The notes: generated from the sequence alone by a model not told the origin. 64,000 nucleotides of DNA from Fimousia sp045616445 (GCA_045616445.1 JAZLGR010000018.1:186001-250000), one strand, 5' to 3'; numbered from the stretch's first letter, positions 27,438-36,738 are shown. A program made the numbers and translations.

Positions 27438-28868
27438 ATGCTCAAAAAGAGAACGAAAATCGTTTGTACAATGGGACCTAGTACAGACAATCCAGAAGTA
27501 TTAAAAGAACTGATGAGATCTGGTATGGACGTTGCACGTCTGAACTTCTCTCATGGTTCTCATGAAGAACAGTTAGAAAGAATCAATATGATCAAAGCCT
27601 GCCGTGAAGAATTAGGCCTTTACACAGCAATCCTTTTAGATACAAAAGGACCTGAAATCCGTACAGGTGTATTCGCTGAAGGTAAAGTAGAAGTAGTTGC
27701 AGGACAGGAATTTACATTAACTACAGAAGATATCGAAGGAACCAACGAAAGAGTAAGCATCACATATGATGAACTTCCACAGGACGTAACAGTTGGAAAC
27801 AGTATCTTAGTAGATGATGGTCTGATCGAATTAAAAGTTAAATCCACAACAGATACAGAAATCGTTTGTGAAGTAGTAAATGGCGGTGTAATCGGCAGCC
27901 GTAAAGGTATCAACGTACCTAACGTAAAAGTTAACCTTCCAGGTATCACAGACAAAGATAAAGAAGACATCATCTTTGGTCTTGAAAATGGTATCGACTT
28001 CATCGCTGCTTCCTTCATCCGTGATGCAGACGCAGTTCGTGAAATCAGATTCTTATGTAACATGTTCGGTGGCGGAAGAAGAATCGGCATCATTCCTAAA
28101 ATCGAAAACATGGAAGGTGTTGAAAACTTAGACGAAATCCTTTCCGTATCCGATGGTTTAATGGTTGCTCGTGGTGACTTAGGTGTTGAAATCCCAGCTG
28201 AAGATGTACCATACATCCAGGGACAGATCATTAAAAAATGTAACAACGCATTTAAGCCAGTTATCACAGCTACTCAGATGTTAGACTCCATGCAGCGTAA
28301 TCCACGTCCAACACGTGCAGAAGTAACAGACGTATCTAACGCAATCAAAGAAGGTACAGATGCAATCATGTTATCCGGCGAAACAGCTGCTGGTAAATAT
28401 CCAATTGAATCTGTTAAGATGATGGCTAAAATTGCTGAATCTACAGAACTTCACCTTGCAGACAAACCAAAGACATTCCGTCAGAAATATGTAGACAAAT
28501 CTACATCTGCAGCAGTTGCATACGCAGCAGTAGAAACATCCTGCAACATCAATGCCAAATGCATCGTTGCATCTTCTGTTTCCGGTTTTACAGCTCGTAT
28601 CGTATCCAACTTCAGACCTAACGCATTAATCGCTGGTCTTTCTCCAAAGGAAGATGTATTAAGAAGAATGCAGTTATTCTGGGGTGTACAGCCAGTAAAA
28701 TCCTACAAAGTATCCACAACTGATGAAATCTTCGAATCTGCAATTCGTATCATCAGTGACGAAGGTCTTGTTCGTACAGGTGACCGTGTGATCTTAACAG
28801 GTGGTGGCCCAGCTGACAAACGTGGCAAGGGTGTAACAAGCTTACTGAAGGTTGCAGAAATCCAGTAA
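27438..28868 (+). CDS. pyk: Pyruvate kinase
   Basis: Converts phosphoenolpyruvate and ADP to pyruvate and ATP, the last step of glycolysis. MLKKRTKIVCTMGPSTDNPE and RLNFSHGSHEEQ at the N-terminus, and the active-site signature IIPKIENMEGVENLDEIL with catalytic Lys (near residue 222) then MVARGDLGVEIP, are intact. The 476-aa length has the allosteric C-domain but lacks the extra PEP-utiliser domain present in some Bacillus enzymes. The DNA uses a small set of codons strongly, as expected for a highly expressed gene. It is followed by a perfect hairpin terminator. Confidence 0.96.
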   Translation: MLKKRTKIVCTMGPSTDNPEVLKELMRSGMDVARLNFSHGSHEEQLERINMIKACREELGLYTAILLDTKGPEIRTGVFAEGKVEVVAGQEFTLTTEDIEGTNERVSITYDELPQDVTVGNSILVDDGLIELKVKSTTDTEIVCEVVNGGVIGSRKGINVPNVKVNLPGITDKDKEDIIFGLENGIDFIAASFIRDADAVREIRFLCNMFGGGRRIGIIPKIENMEGVENLDEILSVSDGLMVARGDLGVEIPAEDVPYIQGQIIKKCNNAFKPVITATQMLDSMQRNPRPTRAEVTDVSNAIKEGTDAIMLSGETAAGKYPIESVKMMAKIAESTELHLADKPKTFRQKYVDKSTSAAVAYAAVETSCNINAKCIVASSVSGFTARIVSNFRPNALIAGLSPKEDVLRRMQLFWGVQPVKSYKVSTTDEIFESAIRIISDEGLVRTGDRVILTGGGPADKRGKGVTSLLKVAEIQ

Positions 28869-28881
28869 TTTGTTGTATAAT
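28852..28881 (+). promoter_or_regulatory. Candidate promoter at the 3' end of pyk
   Basis: TTGCAG, an 18-nt spacer and TATAAT overlap the last pyk codons. The terminator at 28906-28939 lies about 20 bp after the expected start point, so most transcripts from here would be short. Confidence 0.4.
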
Positions 28882-28905
28882 TAAATAGTGATTTTAGAAC
28901 TATGC

Positions 28906-28939
28906 GGCAGGTGTAATCTAGATTACACCTGCCTTTTTT
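28906..28939 (+). terminator. Perfect-palindrome terminator after pyk
   Basis: A perfect 28-bp palindrome (left arm GGCAGGTGTAATCT) is followed by T6. The RBS (GAGG, 28940-28943) of the next gene begins at the very next base. Confidence 0.9.
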
Positions 28940-28950
28940 GAGGTAATACT

Positions 28951-29226
28951 ATGATTTTTGCAGAGCATCTTTATGTTGGTGAAAGCATTCAACATAAGCT
29001 GGAACGGATTCGCTCTAAGATGGAACAGAATAAATTTCTGATGGAAATTTACTGCATCACCAAGGCTTCGAATCCTCATAATCTTTATGATATTTATAAT
29101 TATCTGGAATTTCGTCAGCCTTATTATAAGGATAAGAATATCACTGTGCTGGGCATTGCCGGAACGAAAGATGAAGCATTTGAACTGGTGACAAGGATGC
29201 TCCTCGAAGAAAAGGTGGTGGGATAG
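28951..29226 (+). CDS. Small conserved protein of unknown function
   Basis: A 91-aa acidic/aromatic protein that I do not recognise. It has no signal peptide, membrane segment or Cys motif; the pattern (amphipathic helix, YNYLEFRQPYYKDKNITVLGIAGTKDEA, then a C-terminal helix) suggests a small alpha/beta fold. The start is set by GAGG 7 nt upstream, placed immediately after the pyk terminator. The stop is 1 nt from the start of the DUF2953 gene, so translation is probably coupled, tying it to the YtfI/YtfJ pair. Confidence 0.75.
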   Translation: MIFAEHLYVGESIQHKLERIRSKMEQNKFLMEIYCITKASNPHNLYDIYNYLEFRQPYYKDKNITVLGIAGTKDEAFELVTRMLLEEKVVG

Positions 29227-29227
29227 C

Positions 29228-30289
29228 ATGGCTGTATGTTTGACAGTTCTTCTCGCCATTTTGAAGATATTGGGACTGCTTTTACTGGCGCTTGTGGGAT
29301 TGATCCTGCTGATTCTTGGCATCCTGTTATTTGTTCCAGTCAGGTATCGGTTGATAGGAGAATTTGACGAGAAGAAGGGTGGAGAAGCCCAGATTTCCTG
29401 GTTGGGACCGGCAGTGAAGATTACCGGCGGCTACTATTATAAAGGAAGCGAACTGTTCTATCAGGGGAAGGTCCTGGGACTTTTGATGGTGACGAATGGA
29501 GATGAGAAGACTTTTCCAGATAAGATTTCCGACTGGAAGGATGCCAGAGCTAAAAAGAAACGCCTGAAGGAACAGGCAAAGAGGGATAAAGCAAGAGAAA
29601 AAGAGAGAAGAAAAGAGAAAAAAGAAGAAAAACCAGTTTCTACAACAACGACGCCGAATATAAATACAATAACGCCACAGACATCCGAGACTGCAAAACC
29701 CGACTTTTCCAGTTATGCAGACTACGAACAGAAAGCAGAAACAAAAAGAGATGACAACTTTACTGGTACTTACACTCCTTTTCAGTATTTTGAGGAAGAA
29801 GTTCCAAGAGAAAAGCTGAGTGAGAAAATCAATAGAATAATCGAGAAGATCAAAACCACATTGGAAGGCATTCGCAATAAATCAGAGGAAGTGAATGAGA
29901 AAATAGAAGATGTGGTGGATAAGTTTGAAGAAGTGGAGCGCTTCTACTATGAGAATGAATCGCAGTATGCGATGCAGAAGATGTTAAAGCTGATCAAACG
30001 AACGATTCTTTATGTGCTTCCAACGGGTGGAGACGGAGAGATTTACTTCGGATTTTGTGATCCGTCCATTACGGGCAGATTGTATGGGATTTGCTGTGCC
30101 TTAGGTCTGGCCGGAGCGAAGTGGGTCAACCTGTATCCAAACTTTCAAGAAGCTGAATTTCATGGAAAGTTGAGTGTCAAAGGAAGATTGCGACTATTTT
30201 ATTTTGTACGCACAGGTCTTGTGATCATTTTAGATAAAAAGTTAAGAAATGTATATAAAAAAGGAAAGAAGGTAATTGGACATGAGTAA
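29228..30289 (+). CDS. DUF2953 protein, YtfI-like
   Basis: Membrane-anchored protein with an N-terminal hydrophobic segment (residues ~5-37) followed by VPVRYRLIGEFDEKKGGEAQISWLGPAVKI, typical of DUF2953. A long, highly charged Lys/Glu/Thr-rich linker occupies about 105-185, and the C-terminal conserved part contains GDGEIYFGFCDPSITGRLYG. B. subtilis YtfI is the sporulation-associated homologue and sits beside ytfJ, as here. Its last 8 nt overlap the ytfJ start. Its role is inferred from that conserved pairing. Confidence 0.82.
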   Translation: MAVCLTVLLAILKILGLLLLALVGLILLILGILLFVPVRYRLIGEFDEKKGGEAQISWLGPAVKITGGYYYKGSELFYQGKVLGLLMVTNGDEKTFPDKISDWKDARAKKKRLKEQAKRDKAREKERRKEKKEEKPVSTTTTPNINTITPQTSETAKPDFSSYADYEQKAETKRDDNFTGTYTPFQYFEEEVPREKLSEKINRIIEKIKTTLEGIRNKSEEVNEKIEDVVDKFEEVERFYYENESQYAMQKMLKLIKRTILYVLPTGGDGEIYFGFCDPSITGRLYGICCALGLAGAKWVNLYPNFQEAEFHGKLSVKGRLRLFYFVRTGLVIILDKKLRNVYKKGKKVIGHE

Positions 30290-30686
30290 TAAACAGGATT
30301 TTGGATCAACCATTGCTTCATTATTTAATGGAATGGATGCATTCTTCTCCAGCAAAACAGTAGTAGGAGAACCAATTAAAGTAGATGATAGTACAACAAT
30401 TATTCCTTTGGTGGATGTATCTTTCGGTATGGGTGCCGGAGAAACTGCCAGCGGCATCAGTAACAAAAACCGCGGCGGCGGTGGTATCGGCGGCAAGATG
30501 TCTCCAAGTGCTGCAATCATTATCCAGGATGGCAGAGCCAAGTTAATCAGTGTGAAAGCGCAGGATACCATCTCTAAAATTATTGATTTTGTTCCAGAAG
30601 TGATCGATCGTTTTATGCCGAACGATGGCATGACCAATGATGAAGTAAAAGACCTGGTAAAGGAAGCGCAGGCTGATCAGGAATAA
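30282..30686 (+). CDS. ytfJ: Spore protein YtfJ / GerW family
   Basis: A 134-aa protein of the YtfJ (GerW) family, needed in B. subtilis for normal spore germination. The family core is clear: LFNGMDAFFSSKTVVGEPI, then TIIPLVDVSFGMGAGE, a Gly-rich loop NRGGGGIGGKMSPSA and VIDRFMP. ATG 30282 overlaps the upstream gene by 8 nt and lies 9 nt after AAGAAGG; a TTG two codons earlier is less likely. It implies a spore-forming lineage, although many Lachnospiraceae keep the gene without visible sporulation. Confidence 0.88.
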   Translation: MSNKQDFGSTIASLFNGMDAFFSSKTVVGEPIKVDDSTTIIPLVDVSFGMGAGETASGISNKNRGGGGIGGKMSPSAAIIIQDGRAKLISVKAQDTISKIIDFVPEVIDRFMPNDGMTNDEVKDLVKEAQADQE

Positions 30687-30741
30687 TCTTTAGGATTAGT
30701 CTTTGGAATTATAAAAAATCAACTGAATCAAAACAATAATA

Positions 30742-30775
30742 AAAAGACCTGAAACGAAATTGTTCCAGGTCTTTT
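30742..30775. terminator. Bidirectional terminator between ytfJ and rpmB
   Basis: AAAAGACCTGAAAC pairs with GTTCCAGGTCTTTT with one mismatch, and both sides give T runs. It serves the convergent ytfJ and rpmB. Confidence 0.8.
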
Positions 30776-30820
30776 ACACGCGTGTCAATTCTTTTAAAAT
30801 ATATTCAAATAACAATCTGA

Positions 30821-31006
30821 TTAAGCTCTTTCAACTTTTCCGGATCTTAAGCAAGAAGTACAAACGTACATTTTTTTAGAACCGCCTTCTGTTTTAACTT
30901 TTACAGATTTGATATTGGACTTCCACATCTTGTTGGATCTTCTATGAGAATGACTCACTTTAATACCGAAATGAGCACCTTTCTGACAAATTGCACATTT
31001 AGCCAT
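30821..31006 (-). CDS. rpmB: 50S ribosomal protein L28
   Basis: Small 61-aa ribosomal protein of the large subunit. It starts MAKCAICQKGAHFG and has two Cys pairs (CAIC and CTSC), the zinc-binding C+ form of L28. The start 31006 is preceded by AGGAGG; the frame stays open upstream but without an RBS. It stands opposite to the Asp23-fakA-recG gene run, as is common in Clostridia. Confidence 0.96.
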   Translation of the reverse strand: MAKCAICQKGAHFGIKVSHSHRRSNKMWKSNIKSVKVKTEGGSKKMYVCTSCLRSGKVERA

Positions 31007-31064
31007 GACATGCACCTCCTTAAATTTAAAGTTCATGCGCTCAATATGAGCTAACAACTATTAC

Positions 31065-31093
31065 ATCTTAACAGAACGACAATCAAAAATCAA
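31065..31093 (-). promoter_or_regulatory. Promoter of rpmB
   Basis: On the minus strand: TTGATT, a 17-nt spacer and TAAGAT, about 60 nt before the L28 start codon. Confidence 0.5.
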
Positions 31094-31142
31094 GAAATTT
31101 TTATAAAAAACTGAAGATATTTTCCCTTCCATCATAAAACTG

Positions 31143-31171
31143 TTTTCATTTGAGAGAAACTATAGTATAAT
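31143..31171 (+). promoter_or_regulatory. Promoter of the Asp23-fakA-recG operon
   Basis: TTTTCA, a 17-nt spacer and TATAAT, about 80 nt before the Asp23 gene. Confidence 0.5.
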
Positions 31172-31252
31172 AGCATAGAATATGTATATTCGTAAAAAGA
31201 CATTTTCACTATATTGAGATTAAAAATAATCATTTTGGAGGTAATGTAACGT

Positions 31253-31612
31253 ATGAAGGGACATATGGATACAGATAAAGGTAGAATTACTGTGGATGCT
31301 AATGTTTTAGCAAAATACGCAGGGATTTGTGCTTTAGAATGCTTTGGTATCGTTGGGATGGCAAGTGTAAACACAAAAGCAGGCATTGCAGACTTATTAA
31401 CACGTGAACATGTGAAAAAGGGTGTACGTGCAGTCATTGATGAAGATAATGAAATCACAATTGATTATCATATCATCGTGGCATATGGTGTAAGTATTGC
31501 CGTTGTTGCTGAGAACTTAATTGATACCGTTACATATAAAATTGAAGAATTTACTGGCTTAACAGTAAAGAAGATCAACATTTTTGTTGAAGGAGTGCGC
31601 GCACTCGACTAA
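31253..31612 (+). CDS. Asp23/Gls24 family protein
   Basis: A 119-aa protein of the Asp23 (DUF322, YloU) family, small cytoplasmic proteins often linked to envelope homeostasis. The pattern GRITVDANVLAKYAGICALECFGIVGMA and a C-terminal VKKINIFVEGVRALD are diagnostic. It directly precedes fakA (29 nt gap), the same neighbours as B. subtilis yloU-yloV. The RBS GGAGG is 11 nt from the ATG, a somewhat long spacing; an internal ATG at 31265 is possible. Confidence 0.9.
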   Translation: MKGHMDTDKGRITVDANVLAKYAGICALECFGIVGMASVNTKAGIADLLTREHVKKGVRAVIDEDNEITIDYHIIVAYGVSIAVVAENLIDTVTYKIEEFTGLTVKKINIFVEGVRALD

Positions 31613-31641
31613 TACTCAATCATTTAAGGAGGATAATTAGA

Positions 31642-33300
31642 ATGAATCAGATTGACGCTAGCACTCTCCAGAAGATGTTTCTTGGCGGTGCGAAGAGAAT
31701 CGAAGCAAATAAAGAATACATTAATGAACTGAATGTCTTTCCAGTGCCAGATGGAGATACAGGAACGAATATGTCCATGACAATCATGGCAGCAGCAAAG
31801 GAAGTAGGCGGTCTTGAAAATCCGGATATGCATGAACTTGCGAAAGCAATTTCCGGTGGTTCTTTAAGAGGCGCAAGAGGTAACTCTGGTGTTATCCTTT
31901 CACAGTTATTCCGTGGATTCACAAGAGCAATCAAGTATGAGAAGGTTCTTACAACTGAACTCATCGCAGAAGGATTTGACAAAGCTGTTCAGACTGCATA
32001 TAAAGCAGTTATGAAACCAAAAGAAGGTACCATTCTTACTGTTGCTCGTGTAACAGCAGAAAAAGCAGCTGAAATCGCAGCAGAAACAGATGATATCGAT
32101 ACATTCTGCCAGGAAGTATTGAAGGTAGCAGATGAAATCCTTGCTCAGACACAGGAGATGTTACCAGTATTAAAAGAAGCAGGCGTTGTTGACTCCGGTG
32201 GACAGGGTCTTGTTGAAGTATTAAAGGGTGCATATGATGCATTCTGTGGTAAAGAAATCGACGTGGAAATCCCAGTTGTTAAGAAGGTAGCTTCTACCAT
32301 GGCTTCCAGCAGCGAAATCTCCACAGCAGATATCAAATTTGGATATTGTACAGAATTTATCATTTTACATAACGATACATTTACAGAAGATGATGAAGTT
32401 GAGATGAAACAGTTCTTATCTTCCATCGGTGACTCTCTAGTAGTAGTTGCAGATGATGAAGTAGTAAAAGTACATGTTCATACCAACCATCCAGGTCAGG
32501 CCTTCGAAAAAGGTCTTACATATGGTCAGCTTACGAACATGAAGGTTGACAATATGAGAATGGAACATGAAGAAAAGTTAATCAAAGATGCATCTAAGAT
32601 TGCAGCGGCTGAAAAAGAAGCAAAGAAAGCAGAACCTATGAAACCTATGGGATTCATTGCAGTTTCCGTTGGTGATGGCATGGGTGAGATCTTCCGTGGT
32701 TTAGGCGTTGACTGCTTAATCGAAGGTGGTCAGACTATGAACCCAAGTACAGAAGATATGCTTAACGCAATCGATCAGGTACATGCAGAGAATATCTTCA
32801 TTCTTCCTAATAATAAGAACATTATCCTTGCAGCAGAACAGGCAAGAGATATTACAGAAGATAAGAACATTATCGTAATCCCTACAAAGACTGTTCCACA
32901 GGGTATTGCAGCAGTGATTTCCTATGTGGCAGAAGCTTCTGTTGAAGAAAATCAGGACGTAATGTTAGATGCGATTTCCATCGTGAAGACAGGACAGGTT
33001 ACTTACGCAGTTCGTGACACATCCATCAGCGGTAAGGAAATCAAGATTGGCGATATTATGGGTATTGATGATGACGGCATCAAAGCAGTTGGTCCTGAAA
33101 TCAATGCTACAACAATCGAATTATTACAGGGTATGGTTGATGAAGACAGCGAATTAATCACTGTTTACTATGGTTCTGAAGTAACACAGGAAGATGCAGA
33201 AGCACTTGCGGAAGAAATCGAAGAAGCTTTTGAAGACTGTGATATCGAAGTACAGAATGGTGGTCAGCCAGTATACTATTACTTATTATCAGTTGAATAA
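31642..33300 (+). CDS. fakA: Fatty acid kinase subunit A (DAK2 domain)
   Basis: ATP-dependent kinase that phosphorylates fatty acids held by a FakB (DegV-type) partner, feeding acyl-phosphate to phospholipid synthesis. The N-terminal DAK2 nucleotide domain has NVFPVPDGDTGTNMS and SGGSLRGARGNSGVILSQ (residues 30-85), followed by the central and C-terminal FakB-binding regions (AVRDTSISGKEIKIGDIMGI). The 552-aa length is normal. No fakB gene is in the window. It lies in the same run as recG, whose ATG is 2 nt past its stop. Confidence 0.92.
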   Translation: MNQIDASTLQKMFLGGAKRIEANKEYINELNVFPVPDGDTGTNMSMTIMAAAKEVGGLENPDMHELAKAISGGSLRGARGNSGVILSQLFRGFTRAIKYEKVLTTELIAEGFDKAVQTAYKAVMKPKEGTILTVARVTAEKAAEIAAETDDIDTFCQEVLKVADEILAQTQEMLPVLKEAGVVDSGGQGLVEVLKGAYDAFCGKEIDVEIPVVKKVASTMASSSEISTADIKFGYCTEFIILHNDTFTEDDEVEMKQFLSSIGDSLVVVADDEVVKVHVHTNHPGQAFEKGLTYGQLTNMKVDNMRMEHEEKLIKDASKIAAAEKEAKKAEPMKPMGFIAVSVGDGMGEIFRGLGVDCLIEGGQTMNPSTEDMLNAIDQVHAENIFILPNNKNIILAAEQARDITEDKNIIVIPTKTVPQGIAAVISYVAEASVEENQDVMLDAISIVKTGQVTYAVRDTSISGKEIKIGDIMGIDDDGIKAVGPEINATTIELLQGMVDEDSELITVYYGSEVTQEDAEALAEEIEEAFEDCDIEVQNGGQPVYYYLLSVE

Positions 33301-33302
33301 TC

Positions 33303-35333
33303 ATGCAGGGAGCAGATTCTATTCGCTCTCTGAAAGGAATTGGCGAGAAAAGCGAGAAAACCTTCCATTTGGCAGGTATTGATACCATCGACGATTTAGT
33401 CACCTGGTATCCCCGCTATTATCTGACCTATGATGAACCAGTATATATTGCGGACGCCCAGCCGGGTGTCCGCATTGCTGTTTTAGGGAAGATTACCAAC
33501 CAGGTGGCATATCGACAATTCAGAGGGCTCAAAATCACAAGTTGTAATATCAGAGATCATTCGGGAACGATGGTACTGACCTGGTTCAACATGCCATATC
33601 TAAAAAGCACCCTTCATATGGGTGATTCCCGCATATTTGTAGGCACACCGGTAATCAAGAATGGCAGAGTTGTAATGGAACAGCCGGAAATCTATACCAT
33701 GGAGGCCTACGAGAAGCAGAGGGAGACCCTGCAGCCGGTATATCCCCTCACCAGGGGACTGACTAATAAGATGGTGGCGAAAGCAGTTTCCCAGACTGTA
33801 TCCTATATGGAACATATGGATGAATATCTTCCATCCTCCATTGTGTCAAAATATGGTTTGATGGGATATGGACAGGCCCTGAAGAATGTTCATTTTCCAG
33901 TGGAGAAGGCGCAGGTGGCAAAGGCGAGACAGCGACTGATGTTTGATGAATTCTTTATCTTTTTAGCTGCCATGCGCATGGTGAAGGAACGGACGGGAGT
34001 CATTGAAAACCATTATGAAATCAAAGATACGAAAGAAAGCCGTCATTTTGAGGAACATCTGCCGTTTACGTTAACCGGTGCACAGGCTAGAGCATTGGCT
34101 GAGATGAAAAGCGATCTCCTTAGGGGAGAAGTCATGAACCGATTAGTCCAGGGGGATGTAGGTTCCGGGAAGACCATTCTGGCCATGATTCTTCTATTGA
34201 TGTGTGCCACATCGGGCTACCAGGGTGCATTGATGGCGCCTACGGAAGTACTGGCAGTGCAGCATTATGAAAGCTTCACGAAGATGCTTGCTCCTTATGG
34301 CATTCATGTGGAATTGCTCACTGGATCCACAACGGCTAAGAATAAACGAGACATTTACAAACGCTTAAAGCAGCATGACATCGATATTATCATCGGAACC
34401 CACGCATTGATCCAGGATAAGGTGGAATATGATCAGCTGGCTCTGGTTATTACCGATGAGCAGCATCGATTTGGTGTCCGTCAGAGAGAGGCACTATCAA
34501 GAAAGGGCTATGAACCACATGTCCTTGTTATGAGTGCCACACCAATCCCAAGAACACTGGCCCTGATTATGTATGGGGATCTGGATATCTCGATCATTGA
34601 TGAGCTCCCGGCAGACCGACTTCCCATCAAAAACTGTGTGGTCAACACCGGATATCGTCCAAATGCATACCGATTCATCACAAAACAGGTGCAGATGGGC
34701 AGACAGGCCTATGTGATCTGTCCGATGGTTGAGGAAAGCGAGAATGTGGAAGCGGAGAATGTCACAGAATATACCAAAATTTTAAAGAATAATCTGCCAC
34801 CTTCCATTCGTGTAGAGTGCCTGAATGGACGAATGAAGGCGAAGGATAAGAATGATATTATGGAACGCTTCGGAAAAGGCGAGATTGATGTCCTTGTGTC
34901 AACGACAGTCATTGAGGTCGGGATCAATGTGCCTAACGCCACCGTTATGATGGTTGAGAATGCAGAACGATTTGGCTTAGCACAGCTTCATCAGCTTCGC
35001 GGTCGAATCGGACGAGGCGCCCATCAGTCTTACTGTATCTTTATTGCAGGAAAAGACAATGAAGAGACGAAGAAACGTCTGGAAATACTGAATAAATCCA
35101 ACGATGGATTTTTCATTGCCAATGAAGATCTGAAGTTGAGGGGACCGGGAGATTTCTTTGGGATCAGACAGAGCGGCATGATGGATTTCGTGCTGGCTGA
35201 TATTTATGACAATGCAGACCTTTTGAAGATGGCATCCGATGCCATGAACGATTTGGAGACATCGGGATTTTCCTTTACGAAGCTTAGCAATGACAGGTTG
35301 AAAAAACAGCTGGAGCTGGCACTGCAGCTATAA
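33303..35333 (+). CDS. recG: ATP-dependent DNA helicase RecG
   Basis: Branch-migrating helicase that remodels stalled forks and Holliday junctions. Residues ~1-230 form the wedge/OB-fold region; the helicase core has Walker A GDVGSGKT (near residue 285), DEQH box (ITDEQHRFG), SATPIPRTL and the C-terminal RGRIGRGAHQSYC. 676 aa is the usual RecG size. It is closely coupled to fakA and followed by acyP after 78 nt. Confidence 0.95.
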   Translation: MQGADSIRSLKGIGEKSEKTFHLAGIDTIDDLVTWYPRYYLTYDEPVYIADAQPGVRIAVLGKITNQVAYRQFRGLKITSCNIRDHSGTMVLTWFNMPYLKSTLHMGDSRIFVGTPVIKNGRVVMEQPEIYTMEAYEKQRETLQPVYPLTRGLTNKMVAKAVSQTVSYMEHMDEYLPSSIVSKYGLMGYGQALKNVHFPVEKAQVAKARQRLMFDEFFIFLAAMRMVKERTGVIENHYEIKDTKESRHFEEHLPFTLTGAQARALAEMKSDLLRGEVMNRLVQGDVGSGKTILAMILLLMCATSGYQGALMAPTEVLAVQHYESFTKMLAPYGIHVELLTGSTTAKNKRDIYKRLKQHDIDIIIGTHALIQDKVEYDQLALVITDEQHRFGVRQREALSRKGYEPHVLVMSATPIPRTLALIMYGDLDISIIDELPADRLPIKNCVVNTGYRPNAYRFITKQVQMGRQAYVICPMVEESENVEAENVTEYTKILKNNLPPSIRVECLNGRMKAKDKNDIMERFGKGEIDVLVSTTVIEVGINVPNATVMMVENAERFGLAQLHQLRGRIGRGAHQSYCIFIAGKDNEETKKRLEILNKSNDGFFIANEDLKLRGPGDFFGIRQSGMMDFVLADIYDNADLLKMASDAMNDLETSGFSFTKLSNDRLKKQLELALQL

Positions 35334-35411
35334 GCGCTGGCAGCAGAATCGGACAGTCATTTCCAGATTCAGATAGAGTAGCAGACAGAATAAAAGTACA
35401 GGAGGTAACCC

Positions 35412-35693
35412 ATGGAAGAGAGAGTACGTTACGAATTGGTTTATACAGGACGCGTTCAGGGCGTTGGTTTTCGCTACTGGGTACATTCTCAGGCGGTAAA
35501 AAATCGTTTGACCGGATGGGCACGCAATGAATATAATGGCAGTGTCACCGTTCAGATTCAGGGGCTCCGTTCCCAGATCGAACGATTTGAATATGACGTG
35601 CAGAACGGTTACAAATATATGCGTATCGATCATGTGGCAAAGACAAGAATTCCATATGACACCGATGAGAGAAGATTTGAAGTGAGATATTAA
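35412..35693 (+). CDS. acyP: Acylphosphatase
   Basis: Small (93 aa) hydrolase of carboxyl-phosphate bonds such as acetyl phosphate. The signature GRVQGVGFRYWV with its catalytic Arg and the later Asn in GWARNEYNGSV are intact. AGGAGGT is 7 nt upstream. The rsmD ATG is 2 nt past its stop. With fakA, pta and ackA in the same region, enzymes that make or use acyl phosphates are locally concentrated. Confidence 0.93.
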   Translation: MEERVRYELVYTGRVQGVGFRYWVHSQAVKNRLTGWARNEYNGSVTVQIQGLRSQIERFEYDVQNGYKYMRIDHVAKTRIPYDTDERRFEVRY

Positions 35694-35695
35694 GT

Positions 35696-36265
35696 ATGAG
35701 AGTAATTTCCGGCAAGGCAAAAAGCCTTCGTTTAAAGACAATTGAGGGGATGGATACCAGACCGACCCAGGACCGTATCAAGGAAACCCTGTTTAACATG
35801 ATTTCTGCTGACGTGGGTGGCAGTGTATTCTTAGATCTTTTTTCCGGCAGCGGCGGAATCGGCATTGAAGCCTTAAGTCGCGGAGCGAAAAAGGCGGTTT
35901 TCGTGGAAAAAAGCCCGAAGGCCATGAATTGTATCCGTGATAATCTGAAGTTTACCCGTCTTGATCAGGATGCCAGACTGATGCAGACAGATGCAGTTAC
36001 AGCAGTGCGTCAGCTTAATGGAACGGGAATCCTGTTCGATTACATTTTCATGGATCCGCCATATGGCAAGCTTTTGGAGAAGGAAGTGCTGATGGCGCTT
36101 CAGGACACAGATCTTTATGATGAGAAGACAGTCATCATTGTGGAATCTGACCTGCAGACAGAGTTTGATTATCTGGACGGAACAGATTTTGAGGTTTACA
36201 AAACAAAAAAATATAAGACAAACAAACATACCTTCATCTGGAAGGTACTGGAGGAAGAAGAATGA
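35696..36265 (+). CDS. rsmD: 16S rRNA (guanine-966-N2)-methyltransferase
   Basis: Methylates G966 of 16S rRNA using SAM. MRVISGKAKSLRLKT, TRPTQDRIKETLFNM, the SAM loop FLDLFSGSGGIGIEALSRGA and the catalytic DPPYGKLLE (near residue 119) match RsmD. The length is 189 aa. Its last 4 nt (ATGA) overlap the start of coaD, a widely conserved pair, so translation is coupled. Confidence 0.94.
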   Translation: MRVISGKAKSLRLKTIEGMDTRPTQDRIKETLFNMISADVGGSVFLDLFSGSGGIGIEALSRGAKKAVFVEKSPKAMNCIRDNLKFTRLDQDARLMQTDAVTAVRQLNGTGILFDYIFMDPPYGKLLEKEVLMALQDTDLYDEKTVIIVESDLQTEFDYLDGTDFEVYKTKKYKTNKHTFIWKVLEEEE

Positions 36266-36738
36266 GTGTAGCAATTTATGCGGGTACATTTGACCCGATC
36301 ACCAATGGACATATCGATATCATCAGGCGTTCAGCAGCACTGTTTGACAAAGTGGTTGTAGGCGTGCTGGTCAACATCAATAAGAAACCACTGTTCGAGA
36401 TGGACGAACGTCTGGCGATGATCTGCGAAGTGTTGAAAGACTTTGAGAATGTGGAGGTTAAGACATTTTCCGGGCTTTTGGTGGAATTCGCCAAGCAGGA
36501 GGGGGCAAATGTCTTAGTGCGCGGTCTGCGTACAACCACTGACTTTGAGTATGAGCTGCAGATGGCCCAGATCAATCGTAAAATTGATGATCAGATTGAT
36601 ACCATGTTCTTTGCAACCAATCCGGAGCTTTCCTTTATCAGCTCTTCCGCAGTGAAGGAGCTTTGGAGCTATGACCAGGATATTTCCGGATATGTGCCAG
36701 AATATATCATTAGACAGATGCAAAACAAGAAAAAATAG
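36262..36738 (+). CDS. coaD: Phosphopantetheine adenylyltransferase
   Basis: Penultimate step of coenzyme A synthesis: 4'-phosphopantetheine + ATP to dephospho-CoA. The nucleotidyltransferase start YAGTFDPITNGHIDII (TxGH motif) and C-terminal ISSSAVKEL are present; 158 aa is standard. It overlaps rsmD by 4 nt. Confidence 0.96.
   Translation: MSVAIYAGTFDPITNGHIDIIRRSAALFDKVVVGVLVNINKKPLFEMDERLAMICEVLKDFENVEVKTFSGLLVEFAKQEGANVLVRGLRTTTDFEYELQMAQINRKIDDQIDTMFFATNPELSFISSSAVKELWSYDQDISGYVPEYIIRQMQNKKK

Noticed and set aside
27620..28267. A 215-codon minus-strand frame inside pyk.
   Set aside because: It is a shadow of a highly biased gene; the protein is low in complexity with no known motif.
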